Shown here one piece after another: positions 25,737 to 35,146 of a DNA stretch of 64,000 nt. The notes under the pieces are model-generated. The model made no database searches and was not told the origin of the DNA. It saw nothing but the letters and a program-made list of their open reading frames with translations. Origin of the DNA: Eisenbergiella tayi (lineage in GTDB: Bacteria > Bacillota > Clostridia > Lachnospirales > Lachnospiraceae). The stretch lies in the NCBI RefSeq assembly GCF_001881565.1, contig NZ_MPDJ01000005.1:647347-711346 (forward strand), given 5' to 3'. Position numbers and translations under genes: made by a program. Positions within the stretch are counted from its first letter, which is position 1. Each line of letters opens with the position of its first letter.

Positions 25737-27410
25737 TCTGAGCTTGAACTGGTTAACCAGACCTTTCAGCATCTGCGCCTGTCCGGAAAGCTCTTCGCTC
25801 GCAGCGGCGCTTTCCTCAGCGGTGGCCGAGTTGTTCTGCACGATACTGGAAATCTGCTCAACCCCCTGCGTCACCTGGACAATGGAAGCTGCCTGTTCGC
25901 CGGATGCCCTGGATATTTTTTCAACCACGACGACCACCTGTCTGGCACTCTCCACGACTTCTGTCAGCGTACGGGCCGTTTCATCCGCCAGTCTGGTCCC
26001 TGAATGTACGGCCTGTATCGTCCCTTCTATCAGCGCTGCCGTGCTCTTAGAGGCTTTCGCAGAGCTTTCGGCCAGGATACGTACCTCATCGGCTATGGCG
26101 GCAAAGCCTTTCGCCTCCGTACCGGCGCGGGCCGCTTCCACCGCGGCATTCAGGGCAAGAAGCTTGGTCTGGAAAGCGATGGCTTCTATAGTCTTAATAA
26201 TTTCCCCGATTTGATCCGATTTATCGTTTATATCCTTCATTGCCGCGATCATCCTCTGCATCTGCCGGCCGCCCTCTTCGATTTTCATTCCGGCGGTTTC
26301 GGCCAGTTCACAGCCCTGCTGTGCATTTTGTGCATTTTCTTTAATCTGTGAGGATATCTCATTTATGGAATACGCTAATTCTTCCACAGAGGAAGCCTGA
26401 TCAATTGCACCCTGTGCCAATGTCTGTGCACCGGAGGAAACCTGGTCACTGCCGGAAGATACCTGATCGGATGACTGATTGATCTGTCCCATTGTAAAAT
26501 TCAGCTTATCAATGATCTGATACATGGAAGCCGCAAGCCCGTAAAAATCTCCGATATAAAGCTCCTTAGACTGGGATTCCACTGTAAAGTCACCGTTTCC
26601 TAATGCCGCAAGCCCATTCCCTATATCGTTGATAATGCCTTTGAACATTTTTATCAGGGTGCGAATGCTGTCGGACAGATTACCCAGCTCATCTTCCGAT
26701 TGGTACTCTATCGACACCTCCAGATTACCCGCCGCCATTTTTTCCGCGGTGTCCCTGATTTCTTCTATCGGCCTGCGTATTCCATTGGATATGTAGAGCC
26801 CCAGCAAAGCCGCCAGAACTATAGTAAGTACAATAATTACGACAACCACCAGCATGGAGGTCATCTGCAGCTGCTGACCCTGGATTACCATTTTCTTTGC
26901 ATTGGCTGCGGCCTGTGTTGAAATTTCATCCAATGTGTCCGCCATCTGATTCAGCAAAGGGATATAACTTGTTTTCATCAATGCGAACGCTTCCTCATTC
27001 TTCATTACTTCCGCCAATTCAAAAACCTGATCCCGATAAATTACAGCCTCCGCCAATATGGATTCCACCTCATCCATCAGTGTCATATCCCCTTTAAAGC
27101 GTTCCCGGATATGGGGAAGAACGGCCCGCATTTCAGCGAGTGCGGCGGCGGCATTGTCCAGAGCAGCCTGTGCTTCCTCCCTGTCTGTCTCCAGCAGGGC
27201 TTCCAGGATATCCGCCCGTGCATACTGCATCTTGTGTTTGGCCGTCCAGACATTGACTGTCACATTATAATTATTATCGTAAAAGCTTGTCAGATTACCG
27301 CTGATCCGCTTCATCATGATCAGCGCGGCAACACTGGCCGCAAGGCAAAGTATAATGATAACCGTGTATGACAGAAGCATCCGTGACCTGATTTTCATAT
27401 TCTTCAGCAT
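25707..27410 (-). CDS. Methyl-accepting chemotaxis protein
   Basis: About 567 residues. Membrane helix 1 is near 10-32. A helical extracellular domain of about 150 residues follows (4HB-like, DNAAAALAEMRAVLPHI), then helix 2 (about 185-207), HAMP, and a long signalling coiled coil. The tip is recognisable as IAFQTKLLALNAAVEAARAG and GFAAIADEVRILAESS. It signals to CheA, which is not in the window. The ATG at 27410 follows GAAGGAG; the longer frame has no ribosome site. The ligand is unknown. The neighbouring GntR gene is divergent. Confidence 0.93.
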   Translation of the reverse strand: MLKNMKIRSRMLLSYTVIIILCLAASVAALIMMKRISGNLTSFYDNNYNVTVNVWTAKHKMQYARADILEALLETDREEAQAALDNAAAALAEMRAVLPHIRERFKGDMTLMDEVESILAEAVIYRDQVFELAEVMKNEEAFALMKTSYIPLLNQMADTLDEISTQAAANAKKMVIQGQQLQMTSMLVVVVIIVLTIVLAALLGLYISNGIRRPIEEIRDTAEKMAAGNLEVSIEYQSEDELGNLSDSIRTLIKMFKGIINDIGNGLAALGNGDFTVESQSKELYIGDFYGLAASMYQIIDKLNFTMGQINQSSDQVSSGSDQVSSGAQTLAQGAIDQASSVEELAYSINEISSQIKENAQNAQQGCELAETAGMKIEEGGRQMQRMIAAMKDINDKSDQIGEIIKTIEAIAFQTKLLALNAAVEAARAGTEAKGFAAIADEVRILAESSAKASKSTAALIEGTIQAVHSGTRLADETARTLTEVVESARQVVVVVEKISRASGEQAASIVQVTQGVEQISSIVQNNSATAEESAAASEELSGQAQMLKGLVNQFKLRTQTGTLQNK

Positions 27411-27444
27411 TTGGTACTCCTTCCCCGAATAGGCTATAGGTTTT

Positions 27445-27473
27445 ATTATAGATACCTTATCCAAAATTAGCAA
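27445..27473 (-). promoter_or_regulatory. Promoter of the MCP gene
   Basis: Minus strand: TTGCTA (27473-27468), 17 bases, TATAAT (27450-27445). On the opposite strand an extended -10 (TGC-TATACT, 27492-27500) serves the divergent GntR-type gene, so the two promoters lie back to back within about 60 bases. Confidence 0.65.
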
Positions 27474-27529
27474 GAGCTTTTATTTTTTCTGTGCTATACT
27501 AAGAATAGCTTATTAGCGAGGTGATAATA

Positions 27530-28981
27530 ATGGAACAGGAAAGCAGGCTCTATAAAGTGATTTACCAGTCCGTCCTGACACAGATTTACAGCGGCGTTCT
27601 CCGTTACGGACAGGTATTTCCCAGCCAAAATGAGCTCTGTCAGCGGTATCAGGTGGGAATTACCACCATCCGGAAGGTAATCCGTATGCTGGAGCAGGAG
27701 GGCGTAATCCATAGCTCCTCCGGAAAACGTGCTGTCGTCTGTTTCGATGAAAGTGAACAAACCTATATCCTGTCATTGATGCAAAGACGGGAAAGCATCC
27801 TGGATATTTACAAGGGCCTGGAATTAATGATGCCGTCCCTTTATGCAGCGGGAGCAATGCTCTGCTGCAATTTGGATACATATGAAGAATCTTTCTTTTC
27901 CGCCGGCAGTCAGGACATCAACGAGCGGAATGCCATTTCTTTTTTTACGGAAATGCTTCTGCCCTACCAAAATCAGATTGTGCTGGATCTTCAATCCGAC
28001 ATGGAGCACTACGCGCGATATCCTTATGTTATGCAGTCCCGGCTGGAAAATCCCTTCGCCGCATCTGCAGAATTCATCAGGCATAATCTCCCTGTCTTCC
28101 TGGACATGGCAAAGCATAAGGAACTTGAAGCCTTAACCGCACGGCTGGAGCTGATGTACCGTAATGCAGGGGAACAGGCGGGGATTTATCTGAGTGAAAT
28201 ACAGAAAATCGTTCCGGATTCCGGGGAACGGGTGGATTATCAATGGTTCAGGGGGAAAAACCGCTCCCCCCTTTATGCAGCAGTTGCACAAAACCTATAC
28301 CGGCGCGCTCTGTTGGGAGAATTCAATAACCGCACTTATTTTCCGTCGGAACCGGAGATCATGCGTACCTACAAAATATCAAAGTCCACCGCCGCCAAGG
28401 CGATGGCTCTGCTCAGTGATATCGGCCTTATCCATACCATAGAAAAGAAGGGAACCGTGCTGAGGAGTTCGGAGGAACTGACCCCGGTACGCATAGAGCA
28501 AAATATCATTGCCGACAATCTGACCCTTTTTCTGAATGTCCTGCAAATCCTGGCGGTCTGTTCTCAAAAGCTGTCTTTTGCCGCATTTCTGCCACTGGAT
28601 GATTCTGCACTTGCGGATTTGGCCGCCGAATGGGAAGCAAGTCCGCTGAGCCGGACAAGCTCCGGGATCATACATATCCTTACATCTTTTCTGAAAGCAC
28701 ATATGCCGGTTAAATGTCTGGAAAACATTCTTGCACAATTTGATGATGCCCTGATTTGGGGGCATTATCTGGATCGGCCCTATGTAATAGATGAGCAGTG
28801 CGCGGTTTTGGCACAGGAGGGCTTTGAGCAATTCGAGCTTGCCCGTGAATCACTCAGGAAATCCGACCGGGAGAACGCTTCGGTTTCCATCCAAAGGACC
28901 TTCCGGGCCATATATTTGGATGCCCGTCTATATACATTGATCTGCTTTAAGGATTTGGCCTCTGTTCCTGCAGAAATATAA
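27530..28981 (+). CDS. Transcriptional regulator with two GntR-type winged helices
   Basis: 483 residues. A GntR winged helix at about 5-72 (VFPSQNELCQRYQVGITTIRKVIRMLEQEG) and a second at about 246-312 (YFPSEPEIMRTYKISKSTAAKAMALLSDIG) are each followed by a helical region of about 160 residues that matches no effector domain I know. Usual GntR proteins have one such domain and are half this length, so this looks like a tandem duplication or fusion. It starts at ATG 27530 after GAGGTG. The target is unknown; it is divergent from the MCP gene. Confidence 0.85.
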   Translation: MEQESRLYKVIYQSVLTQIYSGVLRYGQVFPSQNELCQRYQVGITTIRKVIRMLEQEGVIHSSSGKRAVVCFDESEQTYILSLMQRRESILDIYKGLELMMPSLYAAGAMLCCNLDTYEESFFSAGSQDINERNAISFFTEMLLPYQNQIVLDLQSDMEHYARYPYVMQSRLENPFAASAEFIRHNLPVFLDMAKHKELEALTARLELMYRNAGEQAGIYLSEIQKIVPDSGERVDYQWFRGKNRSPLYAAVAQNLYRRALLGEFNNRTYFPSEPEIMRTYKISKSTAAKAMALLSDIGLIHTIEKKGTVLRSSEELTPVRIEQNIIADNLTLFLNVLQILAVCSQKLSFAAFLPLDDSALADLAAEWEASPLSRTSSGIIHILTSFLKAHMPVKCLENILAQFDDALIWGHYLDRPYVIDEQCAVLAQEGFEQFELARESLRKSDRENASVSIQRTFRAIYLDARLYTLICFKDLASVPAEI

Positions 28982-29012
28982 CGGACTTTAAGTAAATGAC
29001 GGCATGATCTGA

Positions 29013-29065
29013 AATATCCCCCCGGGATTCCATATTTTTTAAACACGGAATCCTGGGAGGATATT
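29013..29065. terminator. Bidirectional terminator between convergent genes
   Basis: AATATCC..CCC..GGATTCC pairs with GGAATCC..GGG..GGATATT with small mismatches and T-runs on both sides. It lies between the GntR-type gene (stop 28981) and the hybrid kinase (stop 29100). Confidence 0.75.
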
Positions 29066-29099
29066 TTTTCCTGTCTTTTCTTTTTATAATTATAACCGC

Positions 29100-32054
29100 T
29101 TATACAAGCAGGTCCTCCAGAGTCGCAAGCAGCCTGTCTACTTCTATCGGTTTGGAGACATGGGCGTTCATACCCGCACGCAGCGCTTCGCGCACATCTT
29201 CGGCAAAGGCATTGGCAGTCATGGCTACTATGGGAATACTCCCTGCATCCGTACGATCCATCCCGCGTATTTCCCGGGATGCCTCATACCCGTCAAGCTT
29301 CGGCATCTGGATATCCATGAGAATGATATCATAATAACCCTCCGGGGAATCCGCAAACATGCGGACAGCCTCTTCCCCGTCACAGGCCGTGTCGATCTCC
29401 ATCTCCGTGCATTTCAGCATCTCAACGGCTATTTCCCGGTTCAGTTCGTTATCTTCAGCCAGCAGAAGCCTTTTCCCCCTGCAGCAGCCTGCCTTATCTC
29501 TTACAGGGACGGAACCTTCGGAGGACACAAGTCTGTCCGGAGTCCGGAGTGTTTTTTCCTCATTCTTAAGCAGCCGGAAAGTCACCGTAAAGACTGAGCC
29601 TTTCCCCGGACTGCTCTCTATCCGGATATCCCCGTTCATCATATCCACAATATTTTTGGTAATGGTCATTCCCAGCCCGGTTCCTGCAATTTTCTCCACA
29701 TCGCTGTCCCGGGACCGTTCAAACGGATTAAAAATCTTTTTCAGGAATTCCTCTGACATGCCGATTCCCGTATCCGCACAACGGAAAATAAAGCTGCCAT
29801 ATCCAAGCTTCAGTCCGTCCTCCTGCCATACATCTATATATATCCGTCCTCCGGCAGGCGTATATTTCACGGCATTGCTCATAATATTCACAAATACCTG
29901 GCGCAGGCGCAGCGGATCTCCCATTACGGTATCCTCCTCAAGCTCCGGAATATTGGCTGTCAGTTCCAGCCGCTTTTCCTCTGCCTGAGGCCTTATTAAT
30001 TCCACTGCATCCAGTACCAGACGGGAGAAAAGGAAGGCTTCTTCTCTTAAGGCCAGTTTCCCGCTCTCTATTTTGGAAATATCCAGAATATCATTAATAA
30101 GCCCAAGCAGATGGCTGCTGGACAGGCTGATTTTATCCAGACAGTCCTCTATACGGCTCCTGTCGTCCAAATGTGACCGGGCGATGGTAGTCATCCCGAT
30201 GATACCGTTCATGGGAGTACGGATATCATGGCTCATATTGGAGAGGAAGTTACTCTTTGCTTCATTGGCGGAACGGGCGGTGTCCAGGGCATTCTGCAGA
30301 ACCTGTCTCTGCTGTTCTTCTTCGTATTTCTGGTCATCGATACAGCGGGCAAGAAAAATAGCCAGCCTCTCTTCCGTATATGGATTGTCTACATGAATTC
30401 TCTGAAGCAGTACCCAGTGGTACTCATTATCGGAAAGCAGAATGCGGCACTGGGCAAAAACCTCCGTGGAATGTGAAACCGATGCCTGAATGATTTGCCC
30501 GGCGGCGAAGCGTGAGCGGAATTTTTCCTTATAATCCGGATGCAGCCTTTCATTCACAAAGTCCAGCAGGCCTGAATAGCTGCTGTAATTCTGAAGCCCC
30601 TCCAGAAACCCGGGCTTCACATAAATCGTTTTCAAAGTATCTGCCGTCAGATTTACACTGAGGATTACGGCATGAGTATCGGAAATTGCGCGTATTAATG
30701 TACTGCGCTCCAAAAGCTTCTCTTTCTTTTCCTCCTCCTGGGCCAACTTCTCCGATGTAATATCATGGAAGGTGGCTATGAGGATCGGTTCTCCCTCTTC
30801 ATCCAGCATCTTTTCAATAATGCCTGCCGCCCAGAACCAGGTACCGTCCAGCCGCCGGAAACGACTTACATATGAAATCTTCTGTTCCTTTTCCATGGCT
30901 TCCTGAAAACAGGGCTTTGTGCTCTCCCAGTCGTCAGGGTGAATCAGCTCCCTGAGCTTTTTTTCCCTGAGTGCATCATTGGATGCATATTCCGGGTAAT
31001 TCAGAAGGCGCAGGCCCTCATGGTTAATCTGGATAAAACGAAAGGGCGTATCCCTGGAAATCAGGGCTACTCCTTCCGGTACCGCGTTGTAAAGGTGGTC
31101 GATATAGGCCGCCTGGGTACGCAGCTTATGATAGGTTCTTTTCATCTGGAGAATATAAACGAGGGCAAGCATGATAATCGCCAGTGAAACTGCCGCCACA
31201 AAGAAGATTGTCCTTCGCAGAATATCATAGGTCTGCGCACTCACCACTTTCTCAGGAATAATAGAAAGCAGATACCAATCCGAAAAGCCCTTCATTGGAA
31301 CATAGCAGAAAACCGCATCAGCATCCCCATAGGCAAAAACCGCCCAGCCGCTTTTACCGGAAACCAGAGCCTGACGGAATTCTTCCATTGCCCGGCTGTC
31401 GTTCTTTCCCGCAGGAAGCATATCAAAAATATTTTTCACCGTTTTATTGCTGCCCGGATGAGGCGAACGGATCAGAACATCCCCGCCGGTATTTATAATA
31501 TAGGAAAAACCGGCATTATTATAAAAGGAAAGACTGAACTCACCGGCAATAGCCGCCACGTTATATTCTTTCACCAGATAATTTATGCTTCCGTCCGCAA
31601 GCTTTACCTGCGTATAAAAATCGAATACATTAACACCGGTACTGCTGCTGATATGAGGGTTTACTATCCCGTATTCCATAAGGAACTGATCCGCTATATA
31701 CTGATCCGGGCCATTCTTTTCCGGCACGCAGGTTCCGTCCTGTAGATACAGGCTTACGCCATTCTCCATTTTGGAAAATTCAGTTACAATATCCATGACG
31801 CTTTCCCTTGCGTCAGCCGGAAGCTTTTCCAGATATCTTTTTATGGAAACAATAGAAGAAAAATCTTCCCTGAGCTGAATGTTCAGAGCATTTTCCCCCT
31901 GCCGCGTGCTTTCGATGATTGTACCGACAGACTGCTCCCACAGCTGATCCCTTACCTCATTTACAAAGGTAAACGTGAGAATCCCCAGCAGGATGCCGAC
32001 TGCGGCAACAGCAAAAAGGAACCATCTTCTTAACTGTACCTCATTATTTTTCAT
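29100..32054 (-). CDS. Hybrid sensor histidine kinase with extracellular sensor, PAS and receiver
   Basis: 984 residues. Helix 1 is at about 12-30, then an extracellular dCache-like domain of about 240 residues and helix 2 near 280-303. A PAS domain follows (near 325-435), then a second PAS-like region, then the H box FLSNMSHDIRTPMNG near 615. The ATPase domain has DTGIGMSEEFLKKIFNPFERS and GTGLGMTITKNIV, and the C-terminal receiver has phospho-acceptor D914 in ILMDIQMP. No separate response regulator is adjacent, so output must go through a distant partner or HPt protein. The start overlaps the SBP stop as ATGA, which ties the two proteins together. Confidence 0.92.
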   Translation of the reverse strand: MKNNEVQLRRWFLFAVAAVGILLGILTFTFVNEVRDQLWEQSVGTIIESTRQGENALNIQLREDFSSIVSIKRYLEKLPADARESVMDIVTEFSKMENGVSLYLQDGTCVPEKNGPDQYIADQFLMEYGIVNPHISSSTGVNVFDFYTQVKLADGSINYLVKEYNVAAIAGEFSLSFYNNAGFSYIINTGGDVLIRSPHPGSNKTVKNIFDMLPAGKNDSRAMEEFRQALVSGKSGWAVFAYGDADAVFCYVPMKGFSDWYLLSIIPEKVVSAQTYDILRRTIFFVAAVSLAIIMLALVYILQMKRTYHKLRTQAAYIDHLYNAVPEGVALISRDTPFRFIQINHEGLRLLNYPEYASNDALREKKLRELIHPDDWESTKPCFQEAMEKEQKISYVSRFRRLDGTWFWAAGIIEKMLDEEGEPILIATFHDITSEKLAQEEEKKEKLLERSTLIRAISDTHAVILSVNLTADTLKTIYVKPGFLEGLQNYSSYSGLLDFVNERLHPDYKEKFRSRFAAGQIIQASVSHSTEVFAQCRILLSDNEYHWVLLQRIHVDNPYTEERLAIFLARCIDDQKYEEEQQRQVLQNALDTARSANEAKSNFLSNMSHDIRTPMNGIIGMTTIARSHLDDRSRIEDCLDKISLSSSHLLGLINDILDISKIESGKLALREEAFLFSRLVLDAVELIRPQAEEKRLELTANIPELEEDTVMGDPLRLRQVFVNIMSNAVKYTPAGGRIYIDVWQEDGLKLGYGSFIFRCADTGIGMSEEFLKKIFNPFERSRDSDVEKIAGTGLGMTITKNIVDMMNGDIRIESSPGKGSVFTVTFRLLKNEEKTLRTPDRLVSSEGSVPVRDKAGCCRGKRLLLAEDNELNREIAVEMLKCTEMEIDTACDGEEAVRMFADSPEGYYDIILMDIQMPKLDGYEASREIRGMDRTDAGSIPIVAMTANAFAEDVREALRAGMNAHVSKPIEVDRLLATLEDLLV

Positions 32055-33334
32055 CGCCCCGCCTCTCCTGCTTCCGCCTGTTCATCCAGCCATTCCAGAA
32101 CCTCCGGCAATTCTTCACCGGAAAGCAGCTTTACCGCACATTCCGCAGTGAGATCCCAAATCGGTACTTTGAGATCACTGTCTGCGCCTATTACCGTTCT
32201 TTCCTCCTGATACATGTCAATCAGCGGCTGAATCTCCTTCGAGGAAGCCGGCGCGCCTCCTGTCAGAGGGCTGAAGGAACACTGATTATCGGCAAATTTC
32301 CGGATGTTTTCCTGTCCGGTAAAATACTCCACAAATTTCTTTGCTTCTTCTTTATATCGGCTGTCCTCATTAACCGCAATGCGGGTATCCGCATTAATCA
32401 CAAGCACCGAGCCCTGCTCCAATACCGGATATGGCACCACCGTAAAACGGAGCTCCGGAGCCATAGCCTTAACACGATCGGCCGCCCAGCCGCCTGTCAG
32501 CATAAAAGGGGCGTTTCCCTGTGCAAACAGTTCCAGATCCTCAGAGGTCTTTTTCGTGACAAGGGCTTCTTCCGAATTGATATAGCCTTTCTTTAAAAAT
32601 GCTTCCGCGACGGAAAAACCATCCTTCAGGTATTCCCCCAGTGATTCTTCCCCTCTGTTTATTCTGCCGAATACCTCCTTCTGGCTGCCTTCCTGGTACA
32701 GACAGTAAAAGCTGCGGCCTATGGCAAGGGTTTTCAGGGATATATCGTTGTTTGCAATAACAGGGGTAATTCCCATGCCCTTAAAATAATCACACACGGC
32801 CTCCCATTCAGGAAGGGTTTCCGGCACCTTCTGACCGTTTTCTTCCAGCAGATCCAGATTGCAGTACAACCCAAAAGCGGAAACGGTGGTGGGCACCCAG
32901 TAGATTTCTCCCTCATCACTCATCTGATCCAGAATCCGTACGGTAAAATCAGGAATGGTACTGAGGCCGGACAGCTCGCAAAGCTTTCTTTCCTCCTCCA
33001 GCTGCAGCGCCGTATCATGATTTACCATAAAAATATCGTCCCCATTCCCGGTTTCCATCCGTTTCATGAGGGCATCATAATAATCATTTCCCTTCAGGCT
33101 TTCATAGGAAATATAGATATCCGGATTTTCCTCCATAAAAGAGGTGAGTATTTCCTCAATTACCACCACATTTTCCGGTTCATATTTATTCCCGAAAAAA
33201 GTGATTTGTGCCTCAGGCTCTGCTATATCCGGATAGGTTTCCACCTTTCCCTGACGGCCGCAGCCGGCAGTTAAAAATACCGGCAGCAAAACTGCAGCTA
33301 TCCACTTTTTTCCTTTTATCCCTTTTTTCTTCAT
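32051..33334 (-). CDS. Solute-binding lipoprotein coupled to the hybrid kinase
   Basis: About 427 residues. Lipoprotein signal (WIAAVLLPVFLTAGCGR) and SBP_bac_1 fold with FMLTGGWAADRV and GSVLVINADTRIAV. There are no permease genes beside it; translation is coupled to the hybrid kinase by an ATGA overlap. Inference: it is the ligand-binding partner of the kinase. I chose the ATG at 33334 because it begins the basic signal-peptide start; the longer frame adds 15 residues without a ribosome site. Ligand unknown, probably a sugar. Confidence 0.85.
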   Translation of the reverse strand: MKKKGIKGKKWIAAVLLPVFLTAGCGRQGKVETYPDIAEPEAQITFFGNKYEPENVVVIEEILTSFMEENPDIYISYESLKGNDYYDALMKRMETGNGDDIFMVNHDTALQLEEERKLCELSGLSTIPDFTVRILDQMSDEGEIYWVPTTVSAFGLYCNLDLLEENGQKVPETLPEWEAVCDYFKGMGITPVIANNDISLKTLAIGRSFYCLYQEGSQKEVFGRINRGEESLGEYLKDGFSVAEAFLKKGYINSEEALVTKKTSEDLELFAQGNAPFMLTGGWAADRVKAMAPELRFTVVPYPVLEQGSVLVINADTRIAVNEDSRYKEEAKKFVEYFTGQENIRKFADNQCSFSPLTGGAPASSKEIQPLIDMYQEERTVIGADSDLKVPIWDLTAECAVKLLSGEELPEVLEWLDEQAEAGEAGR

Positions 33335-33450
33335 ACAGAATGTCTTTCCGGGTGAGGATAACATATATTTACACAGCATCCCGGAGCCTTTTCTTTTGAT
33401 ATTAAGGATATTGTATCAGAAAAACTCCCGCAATAAAAGGGAACTTTCGA

Positions 33451-34890
33451 TTAACGATGTTTCCAGACATGGCTGGGCTGGGCCCGATAAGTCGGGTAAC
33501 GCAGGAGCAGAGTTTTTAAGGCGGCCCAGTTAAAGGGATACAGAGGCCAGAAGTAGCTTGCCCCGGCGAATGTGGGAGTCGTGATCACGGAAAGCAGGAC
33601 CAGAATCAGCCCGCCTATAAAACCCCACAGCCTGAAAACAGCGGTCATTAATATGATAAATATACGGTAGACGCGGATGGCGTCACCGAATTCCATACTG
33701 GAAAGAGCGACGCTGGTAAGCAGTGTGATAGACGCATAAAATAACACTTCCACCGTAGCCCAATTCAGGCTGACCGCAATATCCCCGATAATAAGACCGC
33801 CTACAATGGACAGAGAGCCGGAAAAACGGCTGGAACTTAAGGAGGCGGAGTTCTTAAACAGATCCAGGCCGAATTCCACTATCAGCACATAGAAAATCAG
33901 GTTTATGGGGGGAATCCTTCCTGATGTAAGCAGCTTCCATTTATCGGACAGCTCCGGATAATAGGCCGTTATCAGAAGGAAAAGGGGCATCAGAAGCAGG
34001 CTTATAAAAATACAGCCGAAACGTACCAGACGAAAATAATTTCCCACCACCGGGCTTTTATAATAATCTTCCGGGCTCTGGGTAAACTGAAATATAGTAC
34101 AGGGCAGGATCAGCGTCTCCGGCGAATTATCCACGACAAGCAGGATATACCCCTCCATAAGATAGCTGCAGGCGACATCCGGACGTTCCGTACTGTGCAG
34201 GCTCGGCAGCGGATTATACCATCTTTTATGCACCAGCAGCTCTTCCAGGCTTTTTGTTCCCATAGTGAGCGAAGTAACCTCCAGGCTGTCCAGCTTTTTC
34301 CGTAAGGTATCCAGCAGTTCTTCATTCACCGAGCCCTTTACATAAGCAATGGCTACATCCGTCTTGCTTTCCGTACCCACACTTTTCACTTCAAAGGTAA
34401 GCCTGGGGGAACGGATACGGCGCCGTATCAGATTGGTATTAAACAGCATGGTTTCCACAAAACCATCCCTTGAGCCCCTGGTAACCTTTTCCGTGTCAGG
34501 CTCGTCGATACCTCTGGCAGGATACGTCCGGACATCCATGATAATAGCCTGGTCAAATCCGTCTATCAGCAGAACTGACGGACCGCTCAGGATATTTTTT
34601 ACGATTTCATCCCAGTCCTCCGTCAAGGAGACCTGGGCATAACCGATTTTGGCATTCATGTAATGCCTGATATCTTCTATACAGGAATCCTTCATATATA
34701 AAGGGTTCTGAAGATCCGAAAAAATCTGCTGGAGTATTTCCGTCCTGCAGAATCCGTTGATTCCGATCCAATAGCCTCTTGTTTCCCCCAGGAATAAATC
34801 CCTGGTTATCATGTCAAAGCTGGTGCCTATGGGCAGAATCTCTTTTGCAGTCTCTATGTTTTCGTCTATCTGCGAAGAAAGCTTTCTCAT
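33451..34890 (-). CDS. GerA/SpoVAF family spore germination protein
   Basis: 479 residues. A soluble N-terminal half holds the GerA signatures ILSGPSVLLIDGFDQAIIMD and TRGSRDGFVETMLFNTNLIRRRI. A membrane half has about five helices (from residue ~285) with PLFLLITAYYPEL and FGLDLFKNSASLS. No gerB/gerC partners are adjacent. That, with the sigma-G-like promoter, suggests SpoVAF or a GerA orphan. These proteins sit in the inner spore membrane and act in nutrient or dipicolinate-linked ion release. The ATG at 34890 follows GGGAG. A hairpin (TGTCCG/CGGACA) lies right before the ribosome site. Confidence 0.9.
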   Translation of the reverse strand: MRKLSSQIDENIETAKEILPIGTSFDMITRDLFLGETRGYWIGINGFCRTEILQQIFSDLQNPLYMKDSCIEDIRHYMNAKIGYAQVSLTEDWDEIVKNILSGPSVLLIDGFDQAIIMDVRTYPARGIDEPDTEKVTRGSRDGFVETMLFNTNLIRRRIRSPRLTFEVKSVGTESKTDVAIAYVKGSVNEELLDTLRKKLDSLEVTSLTMGTKSLEELLVHKRWYNPLPSLHSTERPDVACSYLMEGYILLVVDNSPETLILPCTIFQFTQSPEDYYKSPVVGNYFRLVRFGCIFISLLLMPLFLLITAYYPELSDKWKLLTSGRIPPINLIFYVLIVEFGLDLFKNSASLSSSRFSGSLSIVGGLIIGDIAVSLNWATVEVLFYASITLLTSVALSSMEFGDAIRVYRIFIILMTAVFRLWGFIGGLILVLLSVITTPTFAGASYFWPLYPFNWAALKTLLLRYPTYRAQPSHVWKHR

Positions 34891-34979
34891 ATATTTACTC
34901 CCATCTGTCCGTTAAGCGGACAAGCTGTCTTTTGCAGCCGTCCAGATACCTGGACTTCCGCTGTTTCATTCCTACCGGA

Positions 34980-35010
34980 TAGTATGTGCCGCCGGCAAAA
35001 TCCCTATACT
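34980..35010 (-). promoter_or_regulatory. Sigma-G-like forespore promoter
   Basis: Minus strand: AGTATA (35010-35005), 18 bases, CATACTA (34986-34980). The -10 matches the sigma-G consensus CATACTA and the -35 is close to TGAATA. It lies about 90 bases before the GerA-family start. Sigma-G control is inference from these boxes and the gene's role. Confidence 0.5.
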
Positions 35011-35053
35011 TCCGATAGCTTTTAAAAAATTTCAGAAATTTTATATTCTCCCC

Positions 35054-35099
35054 TTGACAAGCCTTTCTGTACACGCTATAGTTACAGTATAAACTGTAA
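35054..35099 (+). promoter_or_regulatory. Promoter and palindromic operator of trxA-trxB
   Basis: Consensus TTGACA (35054-35059), 17 bases, TATAGT (35077-35082). Directly after it lies a perfect inverted repeat, TTACAGT-ATAA-ACTGTAA (35082-35099), covering the likely transcription start. Such a site would let a dimeric repressor block the promoter. The regulator is not in the window. Confidence 0.75.
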
Positions 35100-35146
35100 T
35101 TAGAATTTTTACAGAATAAAAATACAAAAGACAGGAGGATATGAAT

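Noticed and set aside
33421-33450. Terminator after the GerA-family gene
   Set aside because: Only a 4-bp stem (TCCC/GGGA) with a T5 run is visible, too weak to list.
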